Below are positions 18,279 to 26,392 of a stretch of 64,000 nucleotides of DNA, one piece after another. The notes under the pieces are model-generated. The model made no database searches and was not told the origin of the DNA. It worked only from the letters and a program-made list of their open reading frames with translations. Positions within the stretch are counted from its first letter, which is position 1, and each line of letters starts with the position of its first letter. Made by a program: the position numbers and the translations under genes. The DNA is from Arthrobacter sp. UM1. Its GTDB lineage: Bacteria; Actinomycetota; Actinomycetes; Actinomycetales; Micrococcaceae. Location of the stretch: positions 124,001 through 188,000 of the forward strand of contig NZ_JACWAB010000002.1 in assembly GCF_020483305.1 (NCBI RefSeq), in the 5' to 3' direction.

Positions 18279-18818
18279 ATGTCCCCCCGCAGACCGCGCT
18301 CCGGATCGCCGCTCAGCCGTCAGCTCGAGGCCGCCGCCCGCCGTCGGGCCGAGCGGACCGCGCTCGCGCCCACGATCCGCCGCTCTCCCTCCGGCTCGGG
18401 CTCGAGCCGGGACGCGGAGCACTCGACCCCGTCCCGCAAGGGGCCTCACCGGGGCGCGCTCACGGGACCGCTGCTCGTGGTCATCATCTTCGTCATCGGC
18501 GCGATGATGCTGATCGCCCCGCAGCTCAAGGTCTACATGAAGCAGAAGCAGGAGGTGGCGGAGCTCAAGGCGGACATCGCGGCCAAGAAGGCGGAGAATG
18601 AGCGCCTGACCTCTGAGTCCAAGCGCTTCGAGGACGACGCCTACGTCCGCCAGCAGGCCAGGGACCGGCTGTTCATGGTCATGCCGGGGGAGACCCGGTA
18701 CATCGTGACGGGCCGCCTGCCCGGAAGCGGAGAGGCCGTCCAGGGCTCGGCCGCGAGCCACACCCGGCTGAGCTGGCACGAGGGCTACACGGACGCCATC
18801 CGCCAGGCCGCCCGCTAG
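18279..18818 (+). CDS. FtsB/DivIC-family septum formation initiator
   Basis: This is a 179-aa bitopic membrane protein of the divisome. About 65 basic and Ser/Pro-rich cytosolic residues are followed by one membrane helix (LLVVIIFVIGAMMLIAP) and a coiled coil (KQKQEVAELKADIAAKKAENE), then the conserved VRQQARDRLFMVMPGE. The membrane helix plus coil and the ARDRLFMVMPGE motif define the FtsB/DivIC family, which bridges FtsL and FtsQ. ATG 18279 is chosen although its ribosome site is poor. Position after enolase and before DUF501 is the usual actinobacterial synteny. Confidence 0.9.
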   Translation: MSPRRPRSGSPLSRQLEAAARRRAERTALAPTIRRSPSGSGSSRDAEHSTPSRKGPHRGALTGPLLVVIIFVIGAMMLIAPQLKVYMKQKQEVAELKADIAAKKAENERLTSESKRFEDDAYVRQQARDRLFMVMPGETRYIVTGRLPGSGEAVQGSAASHTRLSWHEGYTDAIRQAAR

Positions 18819-18869
18819 ACGTCCGCGCGAGAGCTCCGCACCACCGCCGCGAGGCACCGAGAGGAATCC

Positions 18870-19565
18870 ATGGCCACCGACCAGAGCCGCACGCCCACCG
18901 ACGAGGACCTCGACACCCTGAGCCGCCAGCTCGGGCGTCCGGTCCGCGACGTCGTGGAGATCGGCGCCCGCTGCCGGCAGTGCGGCAGCCCGCTCGTGGC
19001 CACCACCGCGCCGCGGCTGAGCAACGGGATCCCGTTCCCCACCACGTTCTATCTCACCCACCCCTCCGTCACGGCGGCCGTGTCCCGCCTCGAGGCGGCC
19101 GGCGTCATGGCGGAGATGACCGAGCGGCTCTCCGAGGACTCCGCGCTCGCGGCCGCGTACCGTCAGGCCCACGAGTCCTACCTGGCGGAGCGGAACGCCA
19201 TCGCCGAGCGCACGGGCGTGGGAGCCGTTCCGGAGATCGACGGCGTCTCCGCCGGGGGCATGCCGGAGCGCGTCAAGTGCCTCCACGTGCTCGCTGGACA
19301 GGCCCTCGCGATGGGCCCTGGCGTGAATCCGCTCGGGGACGAGACGCTCGAGCGGATCGCCGAGTGGTGGACTCCTGAGACGTGCGACTGCGCCGGCGCC
19401 TGGGACCACTCAGCGCCCGTTCCGGAGCGGGACCGCTCCCGCCACACCAAGACGCAGGGCTTCGGGGACGAGGCCGTCGAGGCGAAGCGGGCCGAGCGCG
19501 CCCGCCGGGCACAGGCGGCGAAGAACGAGGACAGCACGGCCGAGGGAGAGGACGCACGGGCATGA
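18870..19565 (+). CDS. DUF501 family protein
   Basis: This is a 231-aa protein of unknown function found next to eno, divIC and ppx across actinobacteria. The core has QLGRPVRDVVEIGARCRQCGSP, PFPTTFYLTHP and CLHVLAGQALAMGPGVNP; the paired Cys in CRQCG and the CDCAGAW motif further on could bind a metal. The C-terminal 45 residues are charged and Ala/Glu-rich. The ATG follows GAGAGGA. Its end overlaps the next gene (ATGA). Confidence 0.88.
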   Translation: MATDQSRTPTDEDLDTLSRQLGRPVRDVVEIGARCRQCGSPLVATTAPRLSNGIPFPTTFYLTHPSVTAAVSRLEAAGVMAEMTERLSEDSALAAAYRQAHESYLAERNAIAERTGVGAVPEIDGVSAGGMPERVKCLHVLAGQALAMGPGVNPLGDETLERIAEWWTPETCDCAGAWDHSAPVPERDRSRHTKTQGFGDEAVEAKRAERARRAQAAKNEDSTAEGEDARA

Positions 19566-20512
19566 TCGCCGCCGGCATCGACTGCGGAACGAATTCCATC
19601 CGCCTCCTCATCGCGGAGGTCCGCGAGGACGAGTCGCTGGAGGAGCTGGACCGGCGGACGCGGATCGTCCGCCTCGGCCAGGGGGTCGACGCCACTGGCG
19701 CCTTCGCGCCTGAGGCCCTCGAGCGCACCTTCGCGGCCGTGGACGAGTACGCCGAGGCGCTCAGGTCCCACGACGTCGCCGGGCTGCTCTTCGGCGCCAC
19801 CTCGGCCACCCGGGACGCCTCCAACCGCGAGGAGTTCCTCGAGGGAGTCCGCAGCCGCCTCGGCGTGACCCCGCGGGTCATCTCGGGGGAGGAGGAGGCC
19901 CGCCTCTCCTTCACCGGCGCCACCGCGGCGTCCTCGGACGAGGCCAGGACCCTCGTCGTCGACCTCGGCGGCGGCAGCACGGAGTTCGTCGTCGGACGCG
20001 GCCGGGGAGCGGAGGCCGTCCTCGACGGCGCGCTGAGCACGGACATGGGCTGCGTCCGCTTCACGGAGCGGTTCCTCCGCTCCGATCCGCCGACGGCGCC
20101 CGAGATCGAGGCGGCTCGCGCGGCTGCCCGGGAGAAGATCGCGGAGGCCGAGGCGGCGGTGGGGCTGACCGGCCTGGAGCGCGTGGTCGGCGTGGCCGGG
20201 ACCGTCACCACCGTCATGGCCGCGGCGCTCGGGCTCGGAGCGTACGACCGGAGCGCCATCCACGATGCTCCCCGTCCGATCGCCGAGGTCCGCAAGGCCG
20301 CCATGGACCTCCTGGCCCGCCCGCGGTCGGAGCGAGAGGCGCTCCGATTCATGCATCCCGGCCGCGTGGACGTCATCGGCGCGGGGGCCCTCATCTTCGA
20401 CGCCGTCCTGGAGCGGGTCCAGGAGCTGAACCCCGGCCTCTCCGAGGTGAGGGCGAGTGAGACGGACATCCTCGACGGACTCACGCTCAAGGCCGCTGAA
20501 GAAGCCCGCTGA
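19562..20512 (+). CDS. Ppx/GppA-type exopolyphosphatase
   Basis: This 316-aa actin-fold phosphatase probably hydrolyses inorganic polyphosphate or pppGpp. Key motifs are AGIDCGTNSIRLLIAE (phosphate 1), GATSATRDASN, ISGEEEARLSF (catalytic Glu), LVVDLGGGSTEF (phosphate 2) and VAGTVTTVMAAALGL. Only the core domain is present (316 aa against about 510 in E. coli), as in the short actinobacterial forms. ATG overlaps the DUF501 stop. Confidence 0.92.
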   Translation: MIAAGIDCGTNSIRLLIAEVREDESLEELDRRTRIVRLGQGVDATGAFAPEALERTFAAVDEYAEALRSHDVAGLLFGATSATRDASNREEFLEGVRSRLGVTPRVISGEEEARLSFTGATAASSDEARTLVVDLGGGSTEFVVGRGRGAEAVLDGALSTDMGCVRFTERFLRSDPPTAPEIEAARAAAREKIAEAEAAVGLTGLERVVGVAGTVTTVMAAALGLGAYDRSAIHDAPRPIAEVRKAAMDLLARPRSEREALRFMHPGRVDVIGAGALIFDAVLERVQELNPGLSEVRASETDILDGLTLKAAEEAR

Positions 20513-20517
20513 GCCGT

Positions 20518-20523
20518 TAGGAT
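20518..20523 (+). promoter_or_regulatory. -10 box of ndh (TAGGAT)
   Basis: TAGGAT ends 6 nt before the ndh ATG, predicting a leaderless transcript separate from ppx. Confidence 0.5.
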
Positions 20524-20529
20524 CGGGGT

Positions 20530-21906
20530 ATGGCTGAAAAACTTGAACTGTCCCAGAAGCCCAGGATCCTCGTCGTCGGCGGCGGCTACGCCGGCCTCTA
20601 CGCCGCGAAGAACCTCGAGGCCGCCGCTGAGGCGAACGGCGACATCGTGACGGTGGTGGACCCGCTGCCGTACATGACGTACCAGCCGTTCCTCCCGGAG
20701 GTCGTCTCCGGCTCCATCGAGCCCCGCCACATCGTGGTGAACCACCGCCAGCACCTGCGCAAGTCCGAGATGGTCGAGGGTGCCCTCACCGCCGTGGACC
20801 ACGCCAAGAAGGTGGCCACCGTGGATGTCGACGGCGAGAGCGTCGAGATCCCCTACAAGCAGATCATCATGACGGCGGGCGCCATCACCCGCACGTTCCC
20901 CATCCCGGGCCTCGCCGAGGTGGGCATCGGCATGAAGGCCGTGGAGGAGGCCGTCGCGGTGCGCGACGGCATCCTGGACCGCATCGAGGAGGCCAGCACG
21001 GAGACGGACCCGGCCCGTCGCGAGCGCCTGCTCACGTTCGTCGTGGTCGGCGGCGGCTTCGCCGGCATCGAGACCATCTCCGAGATGGAGGACATGGCGC
21101 GGGACGCGGTCAAGCAGAACCCGCGCGTCTCCCGCGAGGACCTCCGCTTCGTCATGATCGAGGCCATGGGCCGCATCATGCCGGAGGTCGCCGAGGACCA
21201 GGCCGAGTGGGTCGTGGAGCACCTGCGCTCCCGCGGCATCGAGGTCCTCCTCAACACCTCCCTCGCGGACGCCACGGGCGGCAAGCTCCAGCTCATCAAC
21301 ATGCCGGACAAGTCCCCGGCCCAGACGTTCGAGTCGGACACCCTCGTCTGGACCGCGGGCGTCATGGCCAACCCGGTGGTCCGCCAGACGGACTTCCCGG
21401 TCGAGGAGCGCGGACGTCTCCAGGTGAACGCCAAGCTCCAGATCGAGGGCCCGGAGGGCCTCGTCAAGGACGCATGGGCTGCGGGCGACGTCGCGGCGGT
21501 TCCGGACCTCACCGGCGGCGGAGTCGGCGGCATGTGCGTGCCGAACGCGCAGCACGCCGTGCGCCAGGCGAAGCTCCTCGCGAAGAACGTCAAGGCTGAC
21601 CTCTACGGCGAGGGCGAGATCCAGGAGTACCGCCACGAGAACCTCGGCGCCGTGGCCGGCTTCGGCTTCGGCAAGGGCGTGGCCCGGATCGCCGTCCCGA
21701 AGTACGGAGACGTCAAGCTCCGCGGCCCCATCGCCTGGCTGGCCCACCGCGGCTACCACGGCATGGCGATGCCGATGTTCGAGCGCAAGTTCCGCGTCCT
21801 CGGCGACTGGATCGCGGGCGGCCTCTTCGGACGCGACACCACGCCGCTTCCGGACCTGGACGAGCCGCGAGCCCTCTTCGAGCGCTCGGCGAAGCCCAAG
21901 AAGTAG
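20530..21906 (+). CDS. ndh: Type II NADH dehydrogenase (NDH-2)
   Basis: This 458-aa single-subunit, membrane-associated enzyme passes electrons from NADH to quinone without pumping protons. Two Rossmann motifs are visible: LVVGGGYAGLYAAKNLE for FAD at the N-terminus and FVVVGGGFAGIETISEM for NADH near residue 172. GVGGMCVPNAQHAVRQA is the quinone-side signature. No membrane helix is needed, as these enzymes attach by an amphipathic C-terminal region (WLAHRGYHGMAMPMFERKF). A terminator hairpin follows. Confidence 0.95.
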   Translation: MAEKLELSQKPRILVVGGGYAGLYAAKNLEAAAEANGDIVTVVDPLPYMTYQPFLPEVVSGSIEPRHIVVNHRQHLRKSEMVEGALTAVDHAKKVATVDVDGESVEIPYKQIIMTAGAITRTFPIPGLAEVGIGMKAVEEAVAVRDGILDRIEEASTETDPARRERLLTFVVVGGGFAGIETISEMEDMARDAVKQNPRVSREDLRFVMIEAMGRIMPEVAEDQAEWVVEHLRSRGIEVLLNTSLADATGGKLQLINMPDKSPAQTFESDTLVWTAGVMANPVVRQTDFPVEERGRLQVNAKLQIEGPEGLVKDAWAAGDVAAVPDLTGGGVGGMCVPNAQHAVRQAKLLAKNVKADLYGEGEIQEYRHENLGAVAGFGFGKGVARIAVPKYGDVKLRGPIAWLAHRGYHGMAMPMFERKFRVLGDWIAGGLFGRDTTPLPDLDEPRALFERSAKPKK

Positions 21907-21931
21907 CGGCTCGCGCTCAGCCGCATCCGTG

Positions 21932-21965
21932 AGCGGGGCGCCGGACACCGGTCTGGCGCCCCGCT
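21932..21965 (+). terminator. Terminator hairpin after ndh
   Basis: AGCGGGGCGCC (21932-21942) pairs perfectly with 21955-21965; 12-nt loop. It ends 11 bp before the tRNA gene. Confidence 0.75.
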
Positions 21966-21976
21966 TCGCGCATCCA

Positions 21977-22052
21977 GCCCCGGTAGCCCAACGGCAGAGG
22001 CATCCGACTTAAAATCGGCGCAGTCTGGGTTCGAATCCCAGTCGGGGCACCA
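21977..22052 (+). tRNA. tRNA with anticodon UAA and a short variable loop
   Basis: The acceptor stem is 21977-21983 with 22042-22048 (six Watson-Crick pairs plus a G-U), discriminator A22049 and an encoded CCA (22050-22052). The D-stem is GCC/GGC. The anticodon stem has four pairs and a U-C mismatch at its outer end; the loop CTTAAAA places U22010-A-A22012 as anticodon UAA, reading the Leu codon UUA. The T-arm is a perfect CTGGG/CCCAG with loop TTCGAAT. The variable region is only 5 nt (22020-22024), a class I shape, whereas bacterial tRNA-Leu is normally class II with a long variable arm. The cloverleaf is secure; the amino acid is not. Confidence 0.85.
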
Positions 22053-22177
22053 GATAGACCGGTCTTCGCGGTTCTCCCGCCCGCGGGGTGAGACGGCGTA
22101 ACGCCTCCTAGCGGCGTCCCAGCCTTCTCAGGCAGAATGGCTCTCAAGCTCTACCACCTCAAGGGGGACCAGAACTC

Positions 22178-23224
22178 GTGGCCAATCCAATCTTCAAGCG
22201 GGACTCCTTCCGGAAGACCGCCATGTCTCAGGGGCAGTTCGGCTACGCCCAGCCTCAGCAGGGCCAGTACGGCCAGCAGGGCTACGGCGAGCCGTACAGC
22301 CAGCCCTACGCGCAGGGCCAGTACGGCCAGGCTGAGCAGGGCCACTACGGCCAGCAGGCTTACAGCCAGCCCTCCTCTCAGCCGTACAGCGAGCCGTACG
22401 GCCAGGCGGGCTACGGCGGAGCCCAGTACGGCCAGACCCAGTACGGCCAGCCAGGCTACCCCGCGCAGCCCTACGGCGATCAGGCGTACGGGCAGCAGGG
22501 CTACGGCCAGCCGCAGGGCTTCCAGGCCCCCCAGGCGGCCCAGGGCCCCCTCACGTTCGACGACGTCATGGTCAAGACCCTCACGGTCTTCGGCGTCCTC
22601 GCGGCCGCCGTCGTCGTCACCTACGTCATCCCGCTCGGGATCTCGGCGCTCCTGACCGGAGTCGGCGCGCTCGGCGGACTGATCCTCGGCCTCGTCAACT
22701 CGTTCAAGCGGATGCCGTCCCCGGGCCTCATCATCGCGTACTCGGTGTTCGAGGGCTTCTTCGCAGGCGGCCTCACGCGCGTCCTCGAGCAGAACCTGCC
22801 GGGCATCGGCCTGCAGGCGCTCATCGCCACAGCCTGCATCTTCGCGGTCACGCTGGCGCTGTTCCGCTCCGGCAAGGTCCGGGCCACGCCCAAGCTGGCC
22901 AAGTTCTTCATGATCGCGCTCGTGGCCTACAGCCTCTTCTGCATCGTGAACCTCGTCCTCATGCTCACGGGCGTCACGTCCCATGCCTGGGGTCTGCGCG
23001 GCGTTGAGGTGGCGGGCATCCCGCTCGGCCTCATCATCGGCCCGCTGGCCATCATCCTCGGAGCCATCTCCCTGATCTTCGACTTCGACCAGATCCAGGG
23101 CGCCGTCAACGTCGGCGCGCCGAAGTTCATGGCCTGGACGTGCGCGTTCGGCCTGCTCGTCACGGTCGTGTGGCTCTACATCGAGATCCTCCGTCTCATC
23201 GCGATCCTGCGCGGGGACGATTAG
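22178..23224 (+). CDS. Bax inhibitor-1/YccA-like membrane protein with Tyr/Gly/Gln-rich N-terminus
   Basis: This 348-aa protein has two distinct parts. Residues 17-120 or so are a low-complexity stretch of YGQ, GQYGQ and QPY motifs with almost no charged residues. From about residue 125 there is a seven-helix membrane domain with [36 protein letters not shown] and [17 protein letters not shown], matching the actinobacterial Bax1-inhibitor-like family (PF12811 type). The GTG at 22178 gives [11 protein letters not shown], the normal family opening, with AAGGGGGA ten bases upstream. The physiological role in bacteria is not established. Confidence 0.85.
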   Translation: MANPIFKRDSFRKTAMSQGQFGYAQPQQGQYGQQGYGEPYSQPYAQGQYGQAEQGHYGQQAYSQPSSQPYSEPYGQAGYGGAQYGQTQYGQPGYPAQPYGDQAYGQQGYGQPQGFQAPQAAQGPLTFDDVMVKTLTVFGVLAAAVVVTYVIPLGISALLTGVGALGGLILGLVNSFKRMPSPGLIIAYSVFEGFFAGGLTRVLEQNLPGIGLQALIATACIFAVTLALFRSGKVRATPKLAKFFMIALVAYSLFCIVNLVLMLTGVTSHAWGLRGVEVAGIPLGLIIGPLAIILGAISLIFDFDQIQGAVNVGAPKFMAWTCAFGLLVTVVWLYIEILRLIAILRGDD

Positions 23225-23285
23225 ACGGGGAATACAGTCCTGCGCGGGCTCCGCTGACACGGGGCTGCCGGTGCCGGTGCTGTCC

Positions 23286-23318
23286 GGGACCCGGTCCGCA
23301 GTGTGCGGGCCGGGTCCC
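23286..23318 (+). terminator. Strong terminator hairpin
   Basis: A 15-bp stem (23286-23300 with 23304-23318, one G-U) and a 3-nt loop follow the BI-1-like gene by about 60 bp and are followed by GTCTCGTT. Confidence 0.8.
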
Positions 23319-23325
23319 GTCTCGT

Positions 23326-23331
23326 TAACAT
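23326..23331 (+). promoter_or_regulatory. -10 box of the aldose epimerase gene (TAACAT)
   Basis: TAACAT lies 7 nt before the ATG at 23339, predicting leaderless transcription, and rules out the in-frame ATG at 23330, which it overlaps. Confidence 0.45.
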
Positions 23332-23338
23332 GAGACAC

Positions 23339-24331
23339 ATGCCCCGCGTCAACCCGCTCCCTGTTCCGATGACCGAGAAGGCCGTGACCGGCGTTCCCGT
23401 GTTCCTCACCCGCGGCGGCGCGTCCGCCGTCATCGCCCCGCTGGGCGCGGGGCTGCGCCGCTACGCGCGCAACGGTGTGGAGCTGACGGAGTCCTACGGG
23501 GATGACGTCATCGCCCCCTCCGCGTGCGGGCTGCTGCTTGCACCGTGGCCCAATCGAGTGGCCGGGGGCCGGTGGGAGCTGGACGGAACGCCGCAGCAGC
23601 TGGACATCACGGAGGTCTCGCGGGGGAACGCGAGCCACGGTCTGCTGAGGAACACGGGCTACAGCGTCGTCGAGCGCACCGATTCCTCGGCTGTCCTCAC
23701 GGCGGAGATCTTCCCCCAGCACGGCTACCCCTTCCACCTCTCCCATGAGGCCGCGTACTCGCTGACCGCGGACGGGCACCTCGTCGTCGAGCAGACGCTG
23801 ACCAACCTCGGCGCCTCCCGCGCGCCCGCGGCTTTGGGGGCGCACCCGTTCCTCCGCCTCGGGGAGGAGGATCCTGCGGGCCTCTCGCTCACCGTGGAGG
23901 CGGAGGCCTGGCTGGAGGCGGACGAGCGCCTCATTCCCGTTGCCGCCCACCCCGTGGACGCGGAGCATCGCCTCGAGTCCCGCTCGCTGTCCGGGTTCTC
24001 CACGGACACCGCCTATACGGCGCTGACTGCGGCCGAGGCGGGGGAGGGGCAGCCCGCGGAGCGGATCGTGCGAGGAACGCTCCGGGACGGAGCAGGCCGC
24101 AGCGTGACCCTCTGGGGCGACGCGGAGACCGTCCGGTACCTGCACGTGTTCGTCACAGACGGCCTCAACGGCCAGGACCGCTCCGTGGCGCTCGAGCCGA
24201 TGACAGCCCCGGCCAACGCCCTCAACTCCGGAGAGGGCCTCGTCTGGCTGGAGGAGGGCGAGAGCCTCACCATGCGCTGGGGCATCACCTCGGACCTGGA
24301 CGGGCACGGGCCGGCGGCCCGCAGCGCCTAG
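23339..24331 (+). CDS. Aldose 1-epimerase family protein
   Basis: This 330-aa beta-sandwich mutarotase-like protein is expected to interconvert alpha and beta anomers of a hexose. Family motifs are APLGAGLRRY, PWPNRVAGGRW (substrate Asn-Arg), GNASHGLLR with the first catalytic His, GAHPFLRLG with the second His, and LEPMTAPANAL with the catalytic Glu near the end. The start is uncertain among ATGs at 23330, 23339 and 23369; 23339 fits the -10 box. The substrate sugar is not evident. Confidence 0.87.
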   Translation: MPRVNPLPVPMTEKAVTGVPVFLTRGGASAVIAPLGAGLRRYARNGVELTESYGDDVIAPSACGLLLAPWPNRVAGGRWELDGTPQQLDITEVSRGNASHGLLRNTGYSVVERTDSSAVLTAEIFPQHGYPFHLSHEAAYSLTADGHLVVEQTLTNLGASRAPAALGAHPFLRLGEEDPAGLSLTVEAEAWLEADERLIPVAAHPVDAEHRLESRSLSGFSTDTAYTALTAAEAGEGQPAERIVRGTLRDGAGRSVTLWGDAETVRYLHVFVTDGLNGQDRSVALEPMTAPANALNSGEGLVWLEEGESLTMRWGITSDLDGHGPAARSA

Positions 24332-24413
24332 CCCCCCCCGCAGCACCTACCCCCCCTCCCGAGCCGCCGCCGGCATACGCCGATCCTCACCCGCCACCGA
24401 TCAAAGGACAGTT

Positions 24414-25649
24414 GTGACCGAGCCCCTTTCCGTGACCCTCGCCGACGTCGAGCGCGCACAGCAGACGGTCGAGGAGATCGTCATGCGCACCCCGGTGGAG
24501 AAGTCCCGCGCCCTGGGGCGCATCGCCGGCCAAGACGTCTACTTCAAGTGCGAGAACCTCCAGAGGGCCGGCTCCTTCAAGGTCCGCGGCGCCTACGTCC
24601 GCATGGCCCAGCTGAGCGAGGAGGAGAAGCACCGCGGAGTCGTGGCGGCCTCGGCGGGCAACCACGCGCAGGGCGTCGCCGTCGCCGCGAAGGGGCTGGG
24701 CATCAAGGCGACCATCTTCATGCCCCTCGGCGCGGCCATCCCCAAGGTGAGCGCCACGCGAGGCCACGGGGCGGAGGTGATCCTCGAGGGAGAGACCGTG
24801 GACCAGGCCCTCGAAGCGGCCAAGCGCCATGCCGAGGAGACCGGGGCGGTCTTCATCCACCCCTTCGACCACCCCCAGGTCGTGGCGGGCCAGGGCACCA
24901 TCGGCCTCGAGCTGCTCGAGCAGGTGCCCGACCTCGACACGGTGATCTGCGGCGTCGGCGGCGGGGGCCTCCTCGCGGGCGTCGCCGTGGCGCTCAAGGA
25001 GAAGGCCAAGGAGCTGGGGCGGGACATCACCGTCATCGGCGTCCAGGCGGAGAACGCCGCGGCCTACCCGCCCTCGCTCGCGGCAGACGCGCTCGTGCCG
25101 CTGACCAAGGTCTCGACCATCGCGGACGGCATCGCCGTGGGCCGCCCCGGCCAGGTGCCGTTCTCCGTCATCCGGGAGCTCGTGGACGACGTGGTCACCG
25201 TGAGCGAGGACGCTCTCTCGCGGGCCCTCATCTTCCTGCTCGAGCGCGCCAAGATGGTCGTGGAGCCCGCGGGCGCCGTCGGCGTCGCGGCCCTCATGGA
25301 GGGCGCCGTCACTCCGAAGGGCACGACGGCGGTCATCCTCTCCGGCGGCAACATCGACCCGCTGCTCATGCTCAAGGTGATCCAGCGCGGCCTCTTCGCC
25401 TCAGGCCGCTTCATCACGGTCCGGATCATGCTGGACGACCGCCCGGGCTCGCTCAAGTCGATCTCCCGGATCATCGCGGACAACGACGCGAACGTGACGC
25501 GCGTGGACCACACCCGCATCGGCGGCTCCATCGCGATGGGCCGCGTGGCCATCACCATCGACCTGGAGACCAAGGGCCACGAGCACGCCGAGACGGTGTT
25601 CGAGGCGCTCCGGGCCGAGGGCTTCGAGCCCATCGTGCAGGAGGGCTGA
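24414..25649 (+). CDS. ilvA: Threonine ammonia-lyase with C-terminal ACT domain
   Basis: This 411-aa PLP enzyme deaminates threonine to 2-oxobutanoate. The PLP-lysine motif is GSFKVRGAY, with SAGNHAQGVA binding the cofactor phosphate, GVGGGGLLAGV the glycine loop and LSGGNIDPLL the pyridine contact. The C-terminal 80 residues (FITVRIMLDDRPGSLKSISR onward) are one ACT domain, the shorter regulatory type, so it could be the catabolic (TIGR01127) or biosynthetic form. GTG start with AAAGGA upstream. A symmetrical terminator separates it from convergent greA. Confidence 0.92.
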   Translation: MTEPLSVTLADVERAQQTVEEIVMRTPVEKSRALGRIAGQDVYFKCENLQRAGSFKVRGAYVRMAQLSEEEKHRGVVAASAGNHAQGVAVAAKGLGIKATIFMPLGAAIPKVSATRGHGAEVILEGETVDQALEAAKRHAEETGAVFIHPFDHPQVVAGQGTIGLELLEQVPDLDTVICGVGGGGLLAGVAVALKEKAKELGRDITVIGVQAENAAAYPPSLAADALVPLTKVSTIADGIAVGRPGQVPFSVIRELVDDVVTVSEDALSRALIFLLERAKMVVEPAGAVGVAALMEGAVTPKGTTAVILSGGNIDPLLMLKVIQRGLFASGRFITVRIMLDDRPGSLKSISRIIADNDANVTRVDHTRIGGSIAMGRVAITIDLETKGHEHAETVFEALRAEGFEPIVQEG

Positions 25650-25669
25650 CGCCGTCCCGCGAACGCGCA

Positions 25670-25701
25670 AGGGGCGCCCCGGCACATGCCGGGGCGCCCC
25701 T
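25670..25701. terminator. Bidirectional terminator between ilvA and greA
   Basis: A perfect 15-bp palindromic stem (25670-25684 with 25687-25701) with a 2-nt centre lies between two convergent genes and works in both directions. Confidence 0.85.
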
Positions 25702-25726
25702 GCTGCGTATGGCGGCGCGTGCGCGC

Positions 25727-25769
25727 CGCGCGGAGGTCAGCGCGCGGAGGGTCAGTGCGCGGAGGTCAG
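25727..25769. repeat. Three tandem 14-15 bp repeats at the greA stop codon
   Basis: Units of (C/T)GCGCGGAGG(G)TCAG start at 25727, 25741 and 25756. On the minus strand each carries a TGA, and the greA stop is the first of them, so the duplication has created backup stops in other frames. Confidence 0.75.
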
Positions 25770-26257
25770 CCCTTGAAGGGCTTGGCCTCCACGATCTCCA
25801 CCTCGATGGTCTTGCCGTTCGGCGCCTCGAAGGAGACCTTGTCTCCGGCCTTCTTGCCGTGGATGGCGGTGCCGAGCGGGGACTTCTCCGAGTAGACGTC
25901 GATGTCCATGTCTCCGGCGATCTCGCGGGAGCCGAGGAGGAACTTCTCCTCGTCCCCGGCGATCTTGGCCGTGATCATCATGCCGGGCTCCACGACGCCG
26001 TCGTCCGCCGGAGCCTCGCCGACGTGCGCGTCCTCGAGGAGGGTGCGCAGCTGGCGGATGCGCGCCTCGGCCTTGCCCTGGTCCTCCTTGGCCGCGTGGT
26101 AGCCGCCGTTCTCCTTGAGGTCGCCCTCGCTGCGGGCGTCTTCGATGCGCTGAGCGATCTCGGCACGGCCGGGGCCCTCGAGATGGTCGAGCTCCGCCTT
26201 GAGGCGGTCGTAGGACTCCTGGGTCAGCCAGGCTCCCTGAGGCTGCTCAGTGCTCAT
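25766..26257 (-). CDS. greA: Transcription elongation factor GreA
   Basis: This 163-aa protein rescues backtracked RNA polymerase by stimulating transcript cleavage. The N-terminal coiled coil is LTQESYDRLKAELDHLEGPG...IEDARSEGDLKENGGYHAAKEDQ, with the acidic tip residues in ARSEGDLKEN that reach the polymerase active site. The C-terminal FKBP-like domain contains PLGTAIHGKKAGD. Normal length. ATG is preceded by GAGGAG. It is convergent with ilvA and shares the terminator there. Confidence 0.96.
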   Translation of the reverse strand: MSTEQPQGAWLTQESYDRLKAELDHLEGPGRAEIAQRIEDARSEGDLKENGGYHAAKEDQGKAEARIRQLRTLLEDAHVGEAPADDGVVEPGMMITAKIAGDEEKFLLGSREIAGDMDIDVYSEKSPLGTAIHGKKAGDKVSFEAPNGKTIEVEIVEAKPFKG

Positions 26258-26285
26258 CGTTGTACTCCTCGTGCATAAAAGACGA

Positions 26286-26310
26286 GCGCCGCGGCGTCGA
26301 TCCGCGGCGC
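26286..26310. terminator. Hairpin upstream of greA / downstream of DUF4307
   Basis: GCGCCGCGG (26286-26294) and CCGCGGCGC (26302-26310) form a 9-bp stem with a 7-nt loop in the 135-bp gap between two minus-strand genes. It may terminate the DUF4307 transcript or structure the greA leader. Confidence 0.5.
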
Positions 26311-26392
26311 AGTGACACTCACAATTCTTACTAGCTCTCGATCATAGAGGCGAACGTCACGCAATCCAAGGTGCGTTGCACCGCCGGGACGC

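Noticed and set aside
19273-21948. An 891-codon minus-strand frame
   Set aside because: It is a shadow of ppx and ndh, whose products have clear motifs in the plus frame.
22053-22177. A second tRNA or small RNA downstream of the tRNA gene
   Set aside because: G/C-rich pairing is present but no cloverleaf, conserved motif or clear promoter-terminator pair could be drawn.
25670-25701. 32-bp near-perfect palindrome considered as a mobile or phage attachment element
   Set aside because: Its place between two convergent genes, right after the ilvA stop, is explained by a bidirectional terminator.
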